Origin: Planctomycetota bacterium | Lineage (GTDB): Bacteria > Planctomycetota > Planctomycetia > Pirellulales > PNKZ01 | NCBI GenBank assembly: GCA_018242585.1 | Contig: JAFEBQ010000029.1 | Span: 42,286 to 106,285, forward strand | Direction of reading: 5' to 3' | DNA: 64,000 nucleotides | In this document: in pieces, positions 57,246 through 64,000 of the stretch | Position numbering within the stretch: position 1 is the first letter of the stretch | Layout: each line of letters starts with the position of its first letter | Translations under genes and position numbers: made by a program | Notes under the pieces: model-generated | The model's database searches: none | Seen by the model: only the letters and a program-made list of their open reading frames with translations | Told to the model about the DNA's origin: nothing

Positions 57246-58475
57246 ATGCCGCTGAGTGCTGCCGACATCCAGACGCGCGACCTGGCGCATGATGAATCGC
57301 AGGATTACCTGTGGACGCTGAACTTTGGCCCGCAGCATCCGGCCACGCACACCACCTTGCGCATCGTGTTGAAGCTCGATGGCGAGCGGGTGGTCGACGC
57401 CATGCCCGACATCGGTTACTTGCACTCGGGCTTCGAGAAGATCGGCGAGCATCTCGACTATAACCAGTACGTCACGGTCACCGACCGGATGAATTACATC
57501 TCGCCGGTGGCGAACAATGTCGCCTGGCACGGGGCGGTCGAGGCGCTGCTGGGCATCGAGCTGACGCCCCGGTGCAAGTACCTGCGGGTCATCGTGGCCG
57601 AGTTGGCGCGGATCAGCGATCACTTGCTGAGCAATGGCGCGGTTGGGCTCGACGCCGGCGCGTTCACGTTCTTCTTGTACGCGTTCAATCGCCGCGAAGA
57701 GATTTACGACATCATGGAGACGCTGTGCGGCGCCCGCTTCACGCACAGCTATACCCGGGTCGGCGGCGCGATGGGCGACGCCACGCCCAAGTTCCTTGAA
57801 CAAGTCCGCCAGTTCGTCCGCACGCTCCCCAAGACGCTCGACGACATGGAACGGTTGCTGAATCGCAACCGGATCTTCGTCGACCGGACCAAGGGGGTCG
57901 GCGTGATGACCAAGGAACAAATGATCGCCCGCAGCGTGACCGGCCCCTTGGCTCGGGCCAGCGGCGTGACGCGCGATCTGCGCAAGGACGAGCCTTACCT
58001 GGCGTACGCCGATTTCGATTTCAAGGTCTGCTGTGCCACGGGCAACGATTGCTTCGCGCGTTATCTGGTTCGCATGGCCGAGATGCGGGAGAGCCTGAAG
58101 ATCATTCACCAGGCGCTCGAGAATCTGCCCGCCGGCCCGTTGAATGTGCCGATTGCCGAACGAACCGCCATTCCCACCAAGCAGCAGGTCTATACGACCA
58201 TCGAAGGGACGATCTCGCACTTTGAGTTGGTGATGGCCAACCGCGGGTTCGAGGCCCCGCACGACGAGGTCTACTACGCCAACGAAACCGCCAACGGCGA
58301 ACTGGGCTTTTATGTCGTGGGTGATGGGAGCGACGTGGCCTACCGGGCGCGGTGCCGGCCGCCGTCCTACATTCACTTTGCCTTGTTCCCTGAAATGATC
58401 CGCGGCCACACGCTGAGCGATGTGGTGGCCGTGCTGGGCAGCCTGAACATCATTGCCGCGGAGCTCGATCGATAA
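57246..58475 (+). CDS. nuoD: NADH-quinone oxidoreductase subunit D
   Basis: 409 aa, the 49-kDa subunit that forms the quinone site with NuoB. NFGPQHPATHTTLRIVLKLDGE, GYLHSGFEKIGEH, YTRVGGAMGD and CRPPSYIHF are intact. Its TAA stop shares its last A with the nuoE ATG (TAATG). Confidence 0.97.
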   Translation: MPLSAADIQTRDLAHDESQDYLWTLNFGPQHPATHTTLRIVLKLDGERVVDAMPDIGYLHSGFEKIGEHLDYNQYVTVTDRMNYISPVANNVAWHGAVEALLGIELTPRCKYLRVIVAELARISDHLLSNGAVGLDAGAFTFFLYAFNRREEIYDIMETLCGARFTHSYTRVGGAMGDATPKFLEQVRQFVRTLPKTLDDMERLLNRNRIFVDRTKGVGVMTKEQMIARSVTGPLARASGVTRDLRKDEPYLAYADFDFKVCCATGNDCFARYLVRMAEMRESLKIIHQALENLPAGPLNVPIAERTAIPTKQQVYTTIEGTISHFELVMANRGFEAPHDEVYYANETANGELGFYVVGDGSDVAYRARCRPPSYIHFALFPEMIRGHTLSDVVAVLGSLNIIAAELDR

Positions 58476-58948
58476 TGGCTGTGCTGACCTCGGAAATGAT
58501 CGACGCCATCAAGGCCTACATCCCGCGCTATCCCAACAAGCGCGCGGTGGTGCTGCCGGCGCTGCACATCGTGAACGAGCATCTGCGCTGGGTGCCGTAC
58601 GAGGCCGTCGTTGAAGTGGCCGAACTGCTTGAGCTGCCTCCCCCCGAGGTGCAGGACACGCTCAGCTTTTACGGCTTCTTCAAGCAAGACAAGCCGCACG
58701 GCGAGACGCGGGCCTGGGTGTGCCGCTCGGTCAGTTGCGCTCTGCGCGGCGGTGAAGAGATTCTTGACCACTTGTGCCACCAGGCTGGCGTGAAGCCGGG
58801 CGAGACGACGGCCGACGGCAAGTTGACGGTCGAGTTCGGCGAGTGCCTGGGCGCGTGCGAGTTCGCCCCCTGCATGCTGGCCGGCAAGGACCTGCACAAG
58901 GATCTGACCAACGAAAAGATCGACGAGTTTGTGAAGTCGCTCGGTTGA
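58475..58948 (+). CDS. nuoE: NADH-quinone oxidoreductase subunit E
   Basis: 157 aa, thioredoxin-like, carrying a 2Fe-2S cluster. The four ligands are visible as CRSVSC (Cx4C) and CLGAC (Cx3C). Translationally coupled to nuoD. nuoF, which normally follows at once, begins about 2.8 kb further on, after three unrelated genes. Confidence 0.96.
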   Translation: MAVLTSEMIDAIKAYIPRYPNKRAVVLPALHIVNEHLRWVPYEAVVEVAELLELPPPEVQDTLSFYGFFKQDKPHGETRAWVCRSVSCALRGGEEILDHLCHQAGVKPGETTADGKLTVEFGECLGACEFAPCMLAGKDLHKDLTNEKIDEFVKSLG

Positions 58949-58959
58949 GTGTGAGAGCA

Positions 58960-59967
58960 ATGATTCGCGAGGGAACCTCGAAACCAATGAAAGCGCGAAC
59001 TCCCATGAGACGGCGGGTAGGCGGGCGCACTGCTTCCCAGCGGCGATTGTTCGAGCAGCTCGGCGAATCGGTGCCGCGCGCTAACGCCGCGGGCGAGTCC
59101 GGTCGTTATCTGTTGCTTAACGTCGATGCGTTCGAGTGGTTGGAGTCGGCGCCGCCGAATTCGATCGAGGCGGTGATTACGGACCCCCCTTACGGTTTGA
59201 TCGAATACACCGAAGAACAATTGCGAAAGCGGAAGGCGGGGCGAGGCGGAGTGTGGCGCATTCCGCCGTCGTTCGATGGCTGCCAACGCTCGCCGCTGCC
59301 TCGGTTTACCGTGTTGGGGGCGGACGATCATGAACGGCTGCGGGCGTTTTTCGCTCGGCTGGCCCAGGGCTTGATGCGCGTTATGGTGCCGGGAGCGCAC
59401 TTGTTCATTGCCACCAATCCCTTGGTTTCCTACCTGGTTTACGAGCCGTTGATTCGCGCGGGCTTCGAGAAGCGTGGTGAAATCATTCGGCTCGTGCAAA
59501 CCTTGCGGGGCGGTGATCGACCAAAGAACGCGGAAAAAGAATTTGCCGACGTGTCGGTCATGCCACGCTCGTGCTGGGAACCGTGGGGTTTGTTTCGCAA
59601 GCCCTGCGAAGGCCGCGTGCAAGATAATTTGCGGAAATGGAAGACGGGTGGTTTGCGCCGCATTTCGGATGACGAGCCGTTCCGCGACGTGATCGAATCC
59701 TCGGTGGCGCGAAATGGCGAGCGTGAGATTGCTCCGCACCCGTCGCTGAAGCCGCAGCATTTCCTCAGGCAACTGTGCCGCGCGGCTTTGCCGCTGGGGA
59801 AAGGAACGATTCTTGATCCATTCTGTGGGTCGGGATCAACGATTGCAGCGGCGTTGGCATGCAGGCGCAAATGCATTGGAATCGAAATCAACCGCCAATT
59901 CTTCAAGATAGCTCAATGCGGAATTGGAAGGCTGGCGGACCTTTGTGTCAGACGGGAGTTAGCTTGA
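58960..59967 (+). CDS. DNA methyltransferase, beta-class N6-adenine/N4-cytosine type
   Basis: 335 aa from the ATG at 58960 (58987 is also possible). The catalytic motif IV DPPY is at 75-78 and the AdoMet-binding motif DPFCGSG at 286-292; this order marks the beta class. IAPHPSLKPQHFLRQLCRAALP before motif I is also typical. The central part (about 90-270) should hold the target-recognition region. An Arg/Lys-rich N-terminus precedes it. It starts 11 bp after nuoE and ends 1 bp before the next gene. No restriction endonuclease is recognised beside it; the two downstream genes are candidate partners. Confidence 0.93.
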   Translation: MIREGTSKPMKARTPMRRRVGGRTASQRRLFEQLGESVPRANAAGESGRYLLLNVDAFEWLESAPPNSIEAVITDPPYGLIEYTEEQLRKRKAGRGGVWRIPPSFDGCQRSPLPRFTVLGADDHERLRAFFARLAQGLMRVMVPGAHLFIATNPLVSYLVYEPLIRAGFEKRGEIIRLVQTLRGGDRPKNAEKEFADVSVMPRSCWEPWGLFRKPCEGRVQDNLRKWKTGGLRRISDDEPFRDVIESSVARNGEREIAPHPSLKPQHFLRQLCRAALPLGKGTILDPFCGSGSTIAAALACRRKCIGIEINRQFFKIAQCGIGRLADLCVRRELA

Positions 59968-59968
59968 A

Positions 59969-60565
59969 GTGCCATATCCGAGTGCGGACGAGTTCGCTCG
60001 GCTGCTTCAATCCGTTAATCACAGGAAGTTGCTCGACGAGTATGTATTTGAAGGTCTCCCATTTGCGTTCCGCAACTCGTCGGCTGACTATGACGCGCTA
60101 GTGAATCATCTGGTGAACGAACTAGGTGTTACAAACAAGGACATCACAATTGTTGGGAGCGGCAAGATTGGGTTCAGTCTCGCCCCTGACGATGACTATG
60201 GCATCGCATTCGATCGGAATCGGTCTGACCTAGACGTGCTGGTGGTTTCGGCGGAGCTTTTCGACAAAATTTGGCTGGAGATGCTGCGAGTGCCGCGCTC
60301 GCAACATGCGCTCCTAAGGCAACTTGACAAGACACGAATTGAAAAGCATCGCACCAATGAAATCTATTGGGGACGAATGTGGCCAGAGGATCTGCTTTCA
60401 GTTTCAGCGGCGGCTCGCAAGTGGGTTGCGGCATTTCGGGGAATCAGTCGCATACCATCGCTGGCGTACTACAGAGTAAATGGGCGACTATACAGATCCT
60501 GGGAACATGCACAGGTGTACCATCTCGACGGTTTGCGAGAGTTGGCAGCGAAGCTTAGGTCTTGA
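59969..60565 (+). CDS. Predicted nucleotidyltransferase-fold protein
   Basis: 198 aa from GTG at 59969, 1 bp after the methyltransferase stop. GSGKIGFS at 63-70 followed by SDLDVLVV at 86-93 fits the NTase pattern of a Gly-Ser motif and two metal-binding Asp (87 and 89). A third acidic residue is not obvious. The C-terminal half is helical and basic. Base composition is lower in GC than the nuo genes, consistent with transfer. Families with this pattern occur in bacterial defence and toxin-antitoxin loci; the specific family is not recognised. Confidence 0.7.
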   Translation: MPYPSADEFARLLQSVNHRKLLDEYVFEGLPFAFRNSSADYDALVNHLVNELGVTNKDITIVGSGKIGFSLAPDDDYGIAFDRNRSDLDVLVVSAELFDKIWLEMLRVPRSQHALLRQLDKTRIEKHRTNEIYWGRMWPEDLLSVSAAARKWVAAFRGISRIPSLAYYRVNGRLYRSWEHAQVYHLDGLRELAAKLRS

Positions 60566-60592
60566 TCGGCAGTTTTCATTTTAGGCGAGTCA

Positions 60593-61699
60593 GTGAAATA
60601 CCACCCAACTATACAGACGATTTCGTGGTTCAAAGCGCGGGCTGACGATGGCAGTCTGACGATCAAGCCCCCATATCAAAGACGTCCGGTGTGGAAGGCA
60701 CGCCAGAAGTGCCATTTGATTGAAACAGTATTGCTTGATTTGCCAATCCCCGAAATCTACGTGCATGTGAAGATAACGGACGAGGGCAAGTCAGAATATG
60801 CAGTCGTTGATGGGCAGCAGCGGATACGGGCGATCTTGCAATTCATAGGTGCTGAGCGCGATGAAGGTGAGGCCCAACATAATGCTTTTGCATTGACCCA
60901 TCTTGACCCGAACGCAGAGTTCTACAATTGGACCTTTGATGAACTGAATACGGATCAACGGCGTCGCTTTTTTGCGTACAAACTCGCCGTTCGCGAAATC
61001 GATGATGCCGACGACGATGAGGTGCGGCGCATCTTTGCACGACTTAACAAATACCTGACCAAGTTGAGCCCGCAAGAACTTCGCAACGCTACGTATTCTG
61101 GTCCCTTCGTGAAGCTTGCGAATGACCTGACAGACGATGAGTACTGGTCAGAGAACAGGATTGTGTCTCCGGAGACAATTCGCAGAATGGGGGACATTGA
61201 GTTCATTAGTGAGCTATTGATCGGCGTTCTCGATGGCCCGCAGAGTGGCAAGGCTGAGATCATTGACGAGTATTATCAGCGGTTTGAAGACTTTACCGAG
61301 GAGTTTGAAGGCCAGGCTGAATTGAAACGCCGGTTCAGCAGAACTCTGGACCTCGTTCAGCGAGTACTCCCAGAAATTCGCGACACTCGCTGGAGAAACA
61401 AGACTGACTTCTATTCATTATTTGTGGCTTTTGCGCACAAGCTTCGGAGTGAAGTCGTACAGGAAAGCATGGTGGAATCCCTGGGTGATAAACTGATGGC
61501 ATTTGCCGCTCAGGTGGATAAAGCCATTGAATCAAGCGCTGCAAAGGTTCCGCAATATGTTCTCGAGTATGCGCAAGCACATGTTAAGGGCAGCAGCGAG
61601 AAATCAAGACGCGCGGCCCGTCATGAGTCGTTGCTTACAGTGGTTGATTCATTCTTCGCTGCCAAGAAGCCGCCGCGAGCGATCAAAAAGACGACGTAG
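60593..61699 (+). CDS. DUF262 (GmrSD-type N-terminal, ParB/Srx-like) protein
   Basis: 368 aa from GTG at 60593. IKPPYQRRPVW (about 24-34) and VVDGQQRIRAI (about 72-82) are the DUF262 signature; the DGQQR loop is the ParB/sulfiredoxin-like nucleotide site. VREIDDADDDEVRRIFARLNKYLTKLSPQELRNA is also typical. The C-terminal HNH domain (DUF1524) of GmrSD nucleases is not evident, so this may be an NTPase/sensor without its own nuclease. Composition is AT-richer than neighbours. It closes the three-gene cassette 34 bp before nuoF. Confidence 0.88.
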   Translation: MKYHPTIQTISWFKARADDGSLTIKPPYQRRPVWKARQKCHLIETVLLDLPIPEIYVHVKITDEGKSEYAVVDGQQRIRAILQFIGAERDEGEAQHNAFALTHLDPNAEFYNWTFDELNTDQRRRFFAYKLAVREIDDADDDEVRRIFARLNKYLTKLSPQELRNATYSGPFVKLANDLTDDEYWSENRIVSPETIRRMGDIEFISELLIGVLDGPQSGKAEIIDEYYQRFEDFTEEFEGQAELKRRFSRTLDLVQRVLPEIRDTRWRNKTDFYSLFVAFAHKLRSEVVQESMVESLGDKLMAFAAQVDKAIESSAAKVPQYVLEYAQAHVKGSSEKSRRAARHESLLTVVDSFFAAKKPPRAIKKTT

Positions 61700-61733
61700 C
61701 TCCTGGTCGTATTATTAATAAGAATTACGCCCG

Positions 61734-63098
61734 ATGCAGAATTTCAAGTTCGAACCAGTCCTGATGGCCAACATGAACAAGCCCGACAGCCATCGGCTCG
61801 AGGTCTATCGCGCCGGCGGCGGTTACGCGGGGCTGAAGCGCGTCTTGGCCGAAGGCGACCCGGCCAAGGTGATCGAAACGGTCAAGTCGAGCGGATTGCG
61901 CGGCCGCGGCGGCGCTGGCTTCCCCACGGGCCTGAAGTGGACGTTCTTGCCCAAGAACCATCCCGGCCCGATCTACATGTGCATCAACGCCGACGAGAGC
62001 GAACCGGGCACGTTCAACAACCGCTACCTGATGGAACTCGACCCGCACCAGGTGATCGAGGGGATCATTCTCAGCTCGTTCGCCACGCGGGCCACGACGG
62101 CGTACGTCTATCTGCGCTATGAGTACCCGCTGTCGATGGAGCGGATGCAAGGCGCGCTCGACGAGTGCTACGCCGCCGGCATCCTGGGCAAGAACATCTT
62201 CGGCAGCAGCTTCTCGCTCGACATTTTCATGCACCGTGGCGCCGCGGCTTATATCTGTGGCGAAGAGACCGGGTTGATCGAGAGCCTGGAAGGCAAGCGG
62301 GCCTGGCCGCGCATCAAGCCGCCGTTCCCCGCGGTCGAAGGGGTGTTCCGCAAGCCGACGGTCGTCAACAACATCGAGACCGTGGCCTGTGTCAAGCAGA
62401 TTATCGACCGGGGCGTCGACTGGTTCAAAAGCATGGGCGTGCCGGCCGATCCGAACAATCCGCGCGACCCGGGCAGCTATGGGCCAAAGCTGTACTGCTT
62501 GTCAGGCCACGTCAACAAGCCGGGCTGCTACGAAGCGCCGCTGGGACTGACGTTGCGTCAATTGATCGACGAGTTCGGCGGCGGCGTGTGGAAAGGTCGC
62601 AAGGCCAAGGCCGCCATTCCCGGCGGCATCAGCATGGGACTGTTCACCGAGGCCGAGTTCGATACCCCGCTCGACTTTGCCGGTCCCGGCAAGGTCGGCT
62701 GCCTGGGCCTGGGCACCGCGGCCGTGGTGGTGATCGACGATCAGACCAGCATGGTCGACTTTCTGCACAACAGTTGCCGGTTCTTCCAACACGAAAGCTG
62801 CGGCCAATGCACGCCGTGCCGCGAAGGGACCGCCTGGGCCTTGCGGATGATGAATCGCATCCGCGCGGGCAAGGGCCGTCTGAAGGACTTGGACCTGTTG
62901 CTCGAAATCGGCGACACGATCGGCATCATCCCGGGCACGACGATCTGTGGTCTGGCCGACGGCGCGGCTTGGCCGATGAAGAACGCCATTCGCAAGTTCC
63001 GTCCCGAGTTCGAAGAGTACATCAAGCGCACCAACCCGACCGGCTACATGGTGACCGACGCCGTGCGAGCCATCGATGAACCCGTGGGGGCGCACTAA
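61734..63098 (+). CDS. nuoF: NADH-quinone oxidoreductase subunit F
   Basis: 454 aa, binds NADH, FMN and a 4Fe-4S cluster. GLRGRGGAGFPTGLKW (FMN/NADH loop), ICGEETGLIESLEGKR and ESCGQCTPCREGTAW (three of the cluster cysteines, about residue 354) are present. The ATG at 61734 gives an N-terminus similar in length to relatives; 61764 is an alternative. Detached from nuoE by the cassette, it may depend on read-through from it or on an internal promoter. Confidence 0.96.
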   Translation: MQNFKFEPVLMANMNKPDSHRLEVYRAGGGYAGLKRVLAEGDPAKVIETVKSSGLRGRGGAGFPTGLKWTFLPKNHPGPIYMCINADESEPGTFNNRYLMELDPHQVIEGIILSSFATRATTAYVYLRYEYPLSMERMQGALDECYAAGILGKNIFGSSFSLDIFMHRGAAAYICGEETGLIESLEGKRAWPRIKPPFPAVEGVFRKPTVVNNIETVACVKQIIDRGVDWFKSMGVPADPNNPRDPGSYGPKLYCLSGHVNKPGCYEAPLGLTLRQLIDEFGGGVWKGRKAKAAIPGGISMGLFTEAEFDTPLDFAGPGKVGCLGLGTAAVVVIDDQTSMVDFLHNSCRFFQHESCGQCTPCREGTAWALRMMNRIRAGKGRLKDLDLLLEIGDTIGIIPGTTICGLADGAAWPMKNAIRKFRPEFEEYIKRTNPTGYMVTDAVRAIDEPVGAH

Positions 63099-63794
63099 GT
63101 GATGGTACTTACGACGTCTCCAACATTTACGACGTGGCTGCAGACGCTATCGATACCCGCGCAGCTTGAGGTGCTTGGGGCAATGGTGGACCAACTACGC
63201 GAAGGGAAGGATCCTGCTGTACAAGCAGTAAAGCGGCACGCCGCCGAGTTGCAAGCAAAGCTGGTCCTGGTGGGTGGTGTTGCTGTAATTACGCATGGCT
63301 ATCCCCGGCCGACGCAAGATCGTGATTTTCTTGTCGATTATCGAGTCGTCAATGCGCTGGCGGAACGATTGCAAGATGATGCGGATTGGGAGCGGTTGGA
63401 GATTCGGCAATACGCATTTCTGCATCGCCCTTCGGGGATTCAGGTCGATTTCCTTGTGTCGGGCGATCTGATGCAACTTGGACGGCCGTACCTCTTTCCT
63501 GATGCGACGAACATCGAGACGCAAGGGGATATTGAGGGCGTGCCCGTCATCGGTTTGCACGACTTGCTCTGGCTGAAGTTGTTGGCCGGGCGGATGCAGG
63601 ACTTGGCCGACATCATGCAACTGTGCAAATTGCACCTGGGCCAGATTGATCCCGAGCGCGTCTTGTCGCGACTGCTGCCCGAGGACGCCGACCTGCGCGC
63701 CACGCTGCTCGAGATTATTCGCAAGGCGCCGATCGAAATCGCCAACGAACAACGGCTGGGCCAGGGAATTGTCCCGCCACGGCCCCGGAACTGA
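63099..63794 (+). CDS. Nucleotidyltransferase-like protein (AbiEii-type pattern) within the nuo operon
   Basis: 231 aa. GGVAVITHG at 59-67 and TQDRDFLVD at 72-80 (Asp 74 and 76), with a further Asp at 117 in IQVDFLV, give the minimal NTase pattern seen in AbiEii-like antitoxin/toxin families. The GTG start follows the nuoF stop with no gap (an ATG at 63102 is an alternative). nuoG begins 12 bp after its stop. The neighbour-partner typical of AbiE systems (AbiEi) is absent. It is not similar by eye to the NTase at 59969. Confidence 0.75.
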   Translation: MMVLTTSPTFTTWLQTLSIPAQLEVLGAMVDQLREGKDPAVQAVKRHAAELQAKLVLVGGVAVITHGYPRPTQDRDFLVDYRVVNALAERLQDDADWERLEIRQYAFLHRPSGIQVDFLVSGDLMQLGRPYLFPDATNIETQGDIEGVPVIGLHDLLWLKLLAGRMQDLADIMQLCKLHLGQIDPERVLSRLLPEDADLRATLLEIIRKAPIEIANEQRLGQGIVPPRPRN

Positions 63795-63806
63795 GACAGA
63801 TACGCT

Positions 63807-64000
63807 ATGGGAATCGTCATTGTTGACGGAAAAGAAGTCGAAGTCGGCGACAGCGAGCGCCTGAATGGCATTCAGGCCGCGCGTCGCGCCGGCGTCGAGA
63901 TTCCGCATTACTGCTGGCACGCCGGATTGTCGGTCGTGGCCAGTTGCCGCATGTGTCTGGTCGAGACGGGAACGCGCGACCCGGCCACCGGCAAGATCAC
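63807..64000 (+). CDS. nuoG: NADH-quinone oxidoreductase subunit G, N-terminal part
   Basis: The frame is open to the window end, so only about 64 aa are seen. The 2Fe-2S ferredoxin-type cysteines appear in IPHYCWHAGLSVVASCRMCLVE. It is the expected successor of nuoF. Confidence 0.9.
   Translation, partial: MGIVIVDGKEVEVGDSERLNGIQAARRAGVEIPHYCWHAGLSVVASCRMCLVETGTRDPATGKI

Noticed and set aside
57213..58409. 398-aa open frame opposite nuoD
   Set aside because: Antisense shadow of a gene with firm identity.

Overview
The window reads as a chromosome segment from a high-GC planctomycete, probably of the Pirellulales type. Evidence: Ser/Thr kinases fused to WD40 repeats, a BBP7-type outer-membrane barrel protein, an MFS protein starting with Asn-Pro-Tyr-Gln-Pro-Pro, an enlarged SecA (1244 aa), a GlmU-like protein with a degenerate first domain, a Kdo transferase, and many short secreted proteins with no clear family. 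No rRNA, tRNA or CRISPR array was recognised.

Layout. 0-6.4 kb: two Ser/Thr kinases. 6.4-9.7 kb: a RAYT-type transposase between perfect 20-bp inverted repeats, a secreted YWTD/IPT-TIG protein of lower GC, and a TA-ended MITE. 9.9-20.9 kb: a WcaJ-type sugar-phosphate transferase, a BBP7 barrel protein, a single-ORF EutB-EutC ethanolamine ammonia-lyase fusion, MogA/MoaB, and HEAT and TPR envelope proteins. 21-24.2 kb: a catabolic-looking operon (HPS/KGPDC-like aldolase, zinc alcohol dehydrogenase, sugar isomerase) with a four-helix-bundle (S23) gene between 31-bp inverted repeats wedged into it. 24.6-34 kb: an MFS transporter, thiC, hisH, two MBL-fold hydrolases, an SDR, ruvX and a UDP-sugar pyrophosphorylase, mostly separated by dispersed hairpin repeats. 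34.3-41.6 kb: secA, waaA (kdtA), a glmU-like gene and metF. 42-53 kb: a dead SGNH-like membrane protein, nusA-infB-rbfA, an HhH-GPD protein, a TPR protein and yebC. 53.6-55.2 kb: a Tyr-rich secreted peptide and an M20 peptidase. 55.7-64 kb: the complex I operon nuoABCDE / nuoF / nuoG, interrupted twice.

The most notable region is the nuo operon. Between nuoE and nuoF lies a co-directional three-gene cassette: a beta-class DNA methyltransferase, a predicted nucleotidyltransferase and a DUF262 protein. A second, unrelated nucleotidyltransferase-fold gene sits between nuoF and nuoG. The cassette looks like a defence or modification module carried in the transcript of a respiratory complex.

The second theme is small non-coding elements. 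There are at least five families of palindromic intergenic repeats, some with two to six copies. One family has TA ends and two fixed sizes (212 and 124 bp); in three places its terminal TA forms part of the stop codon of a neighbouring gene.
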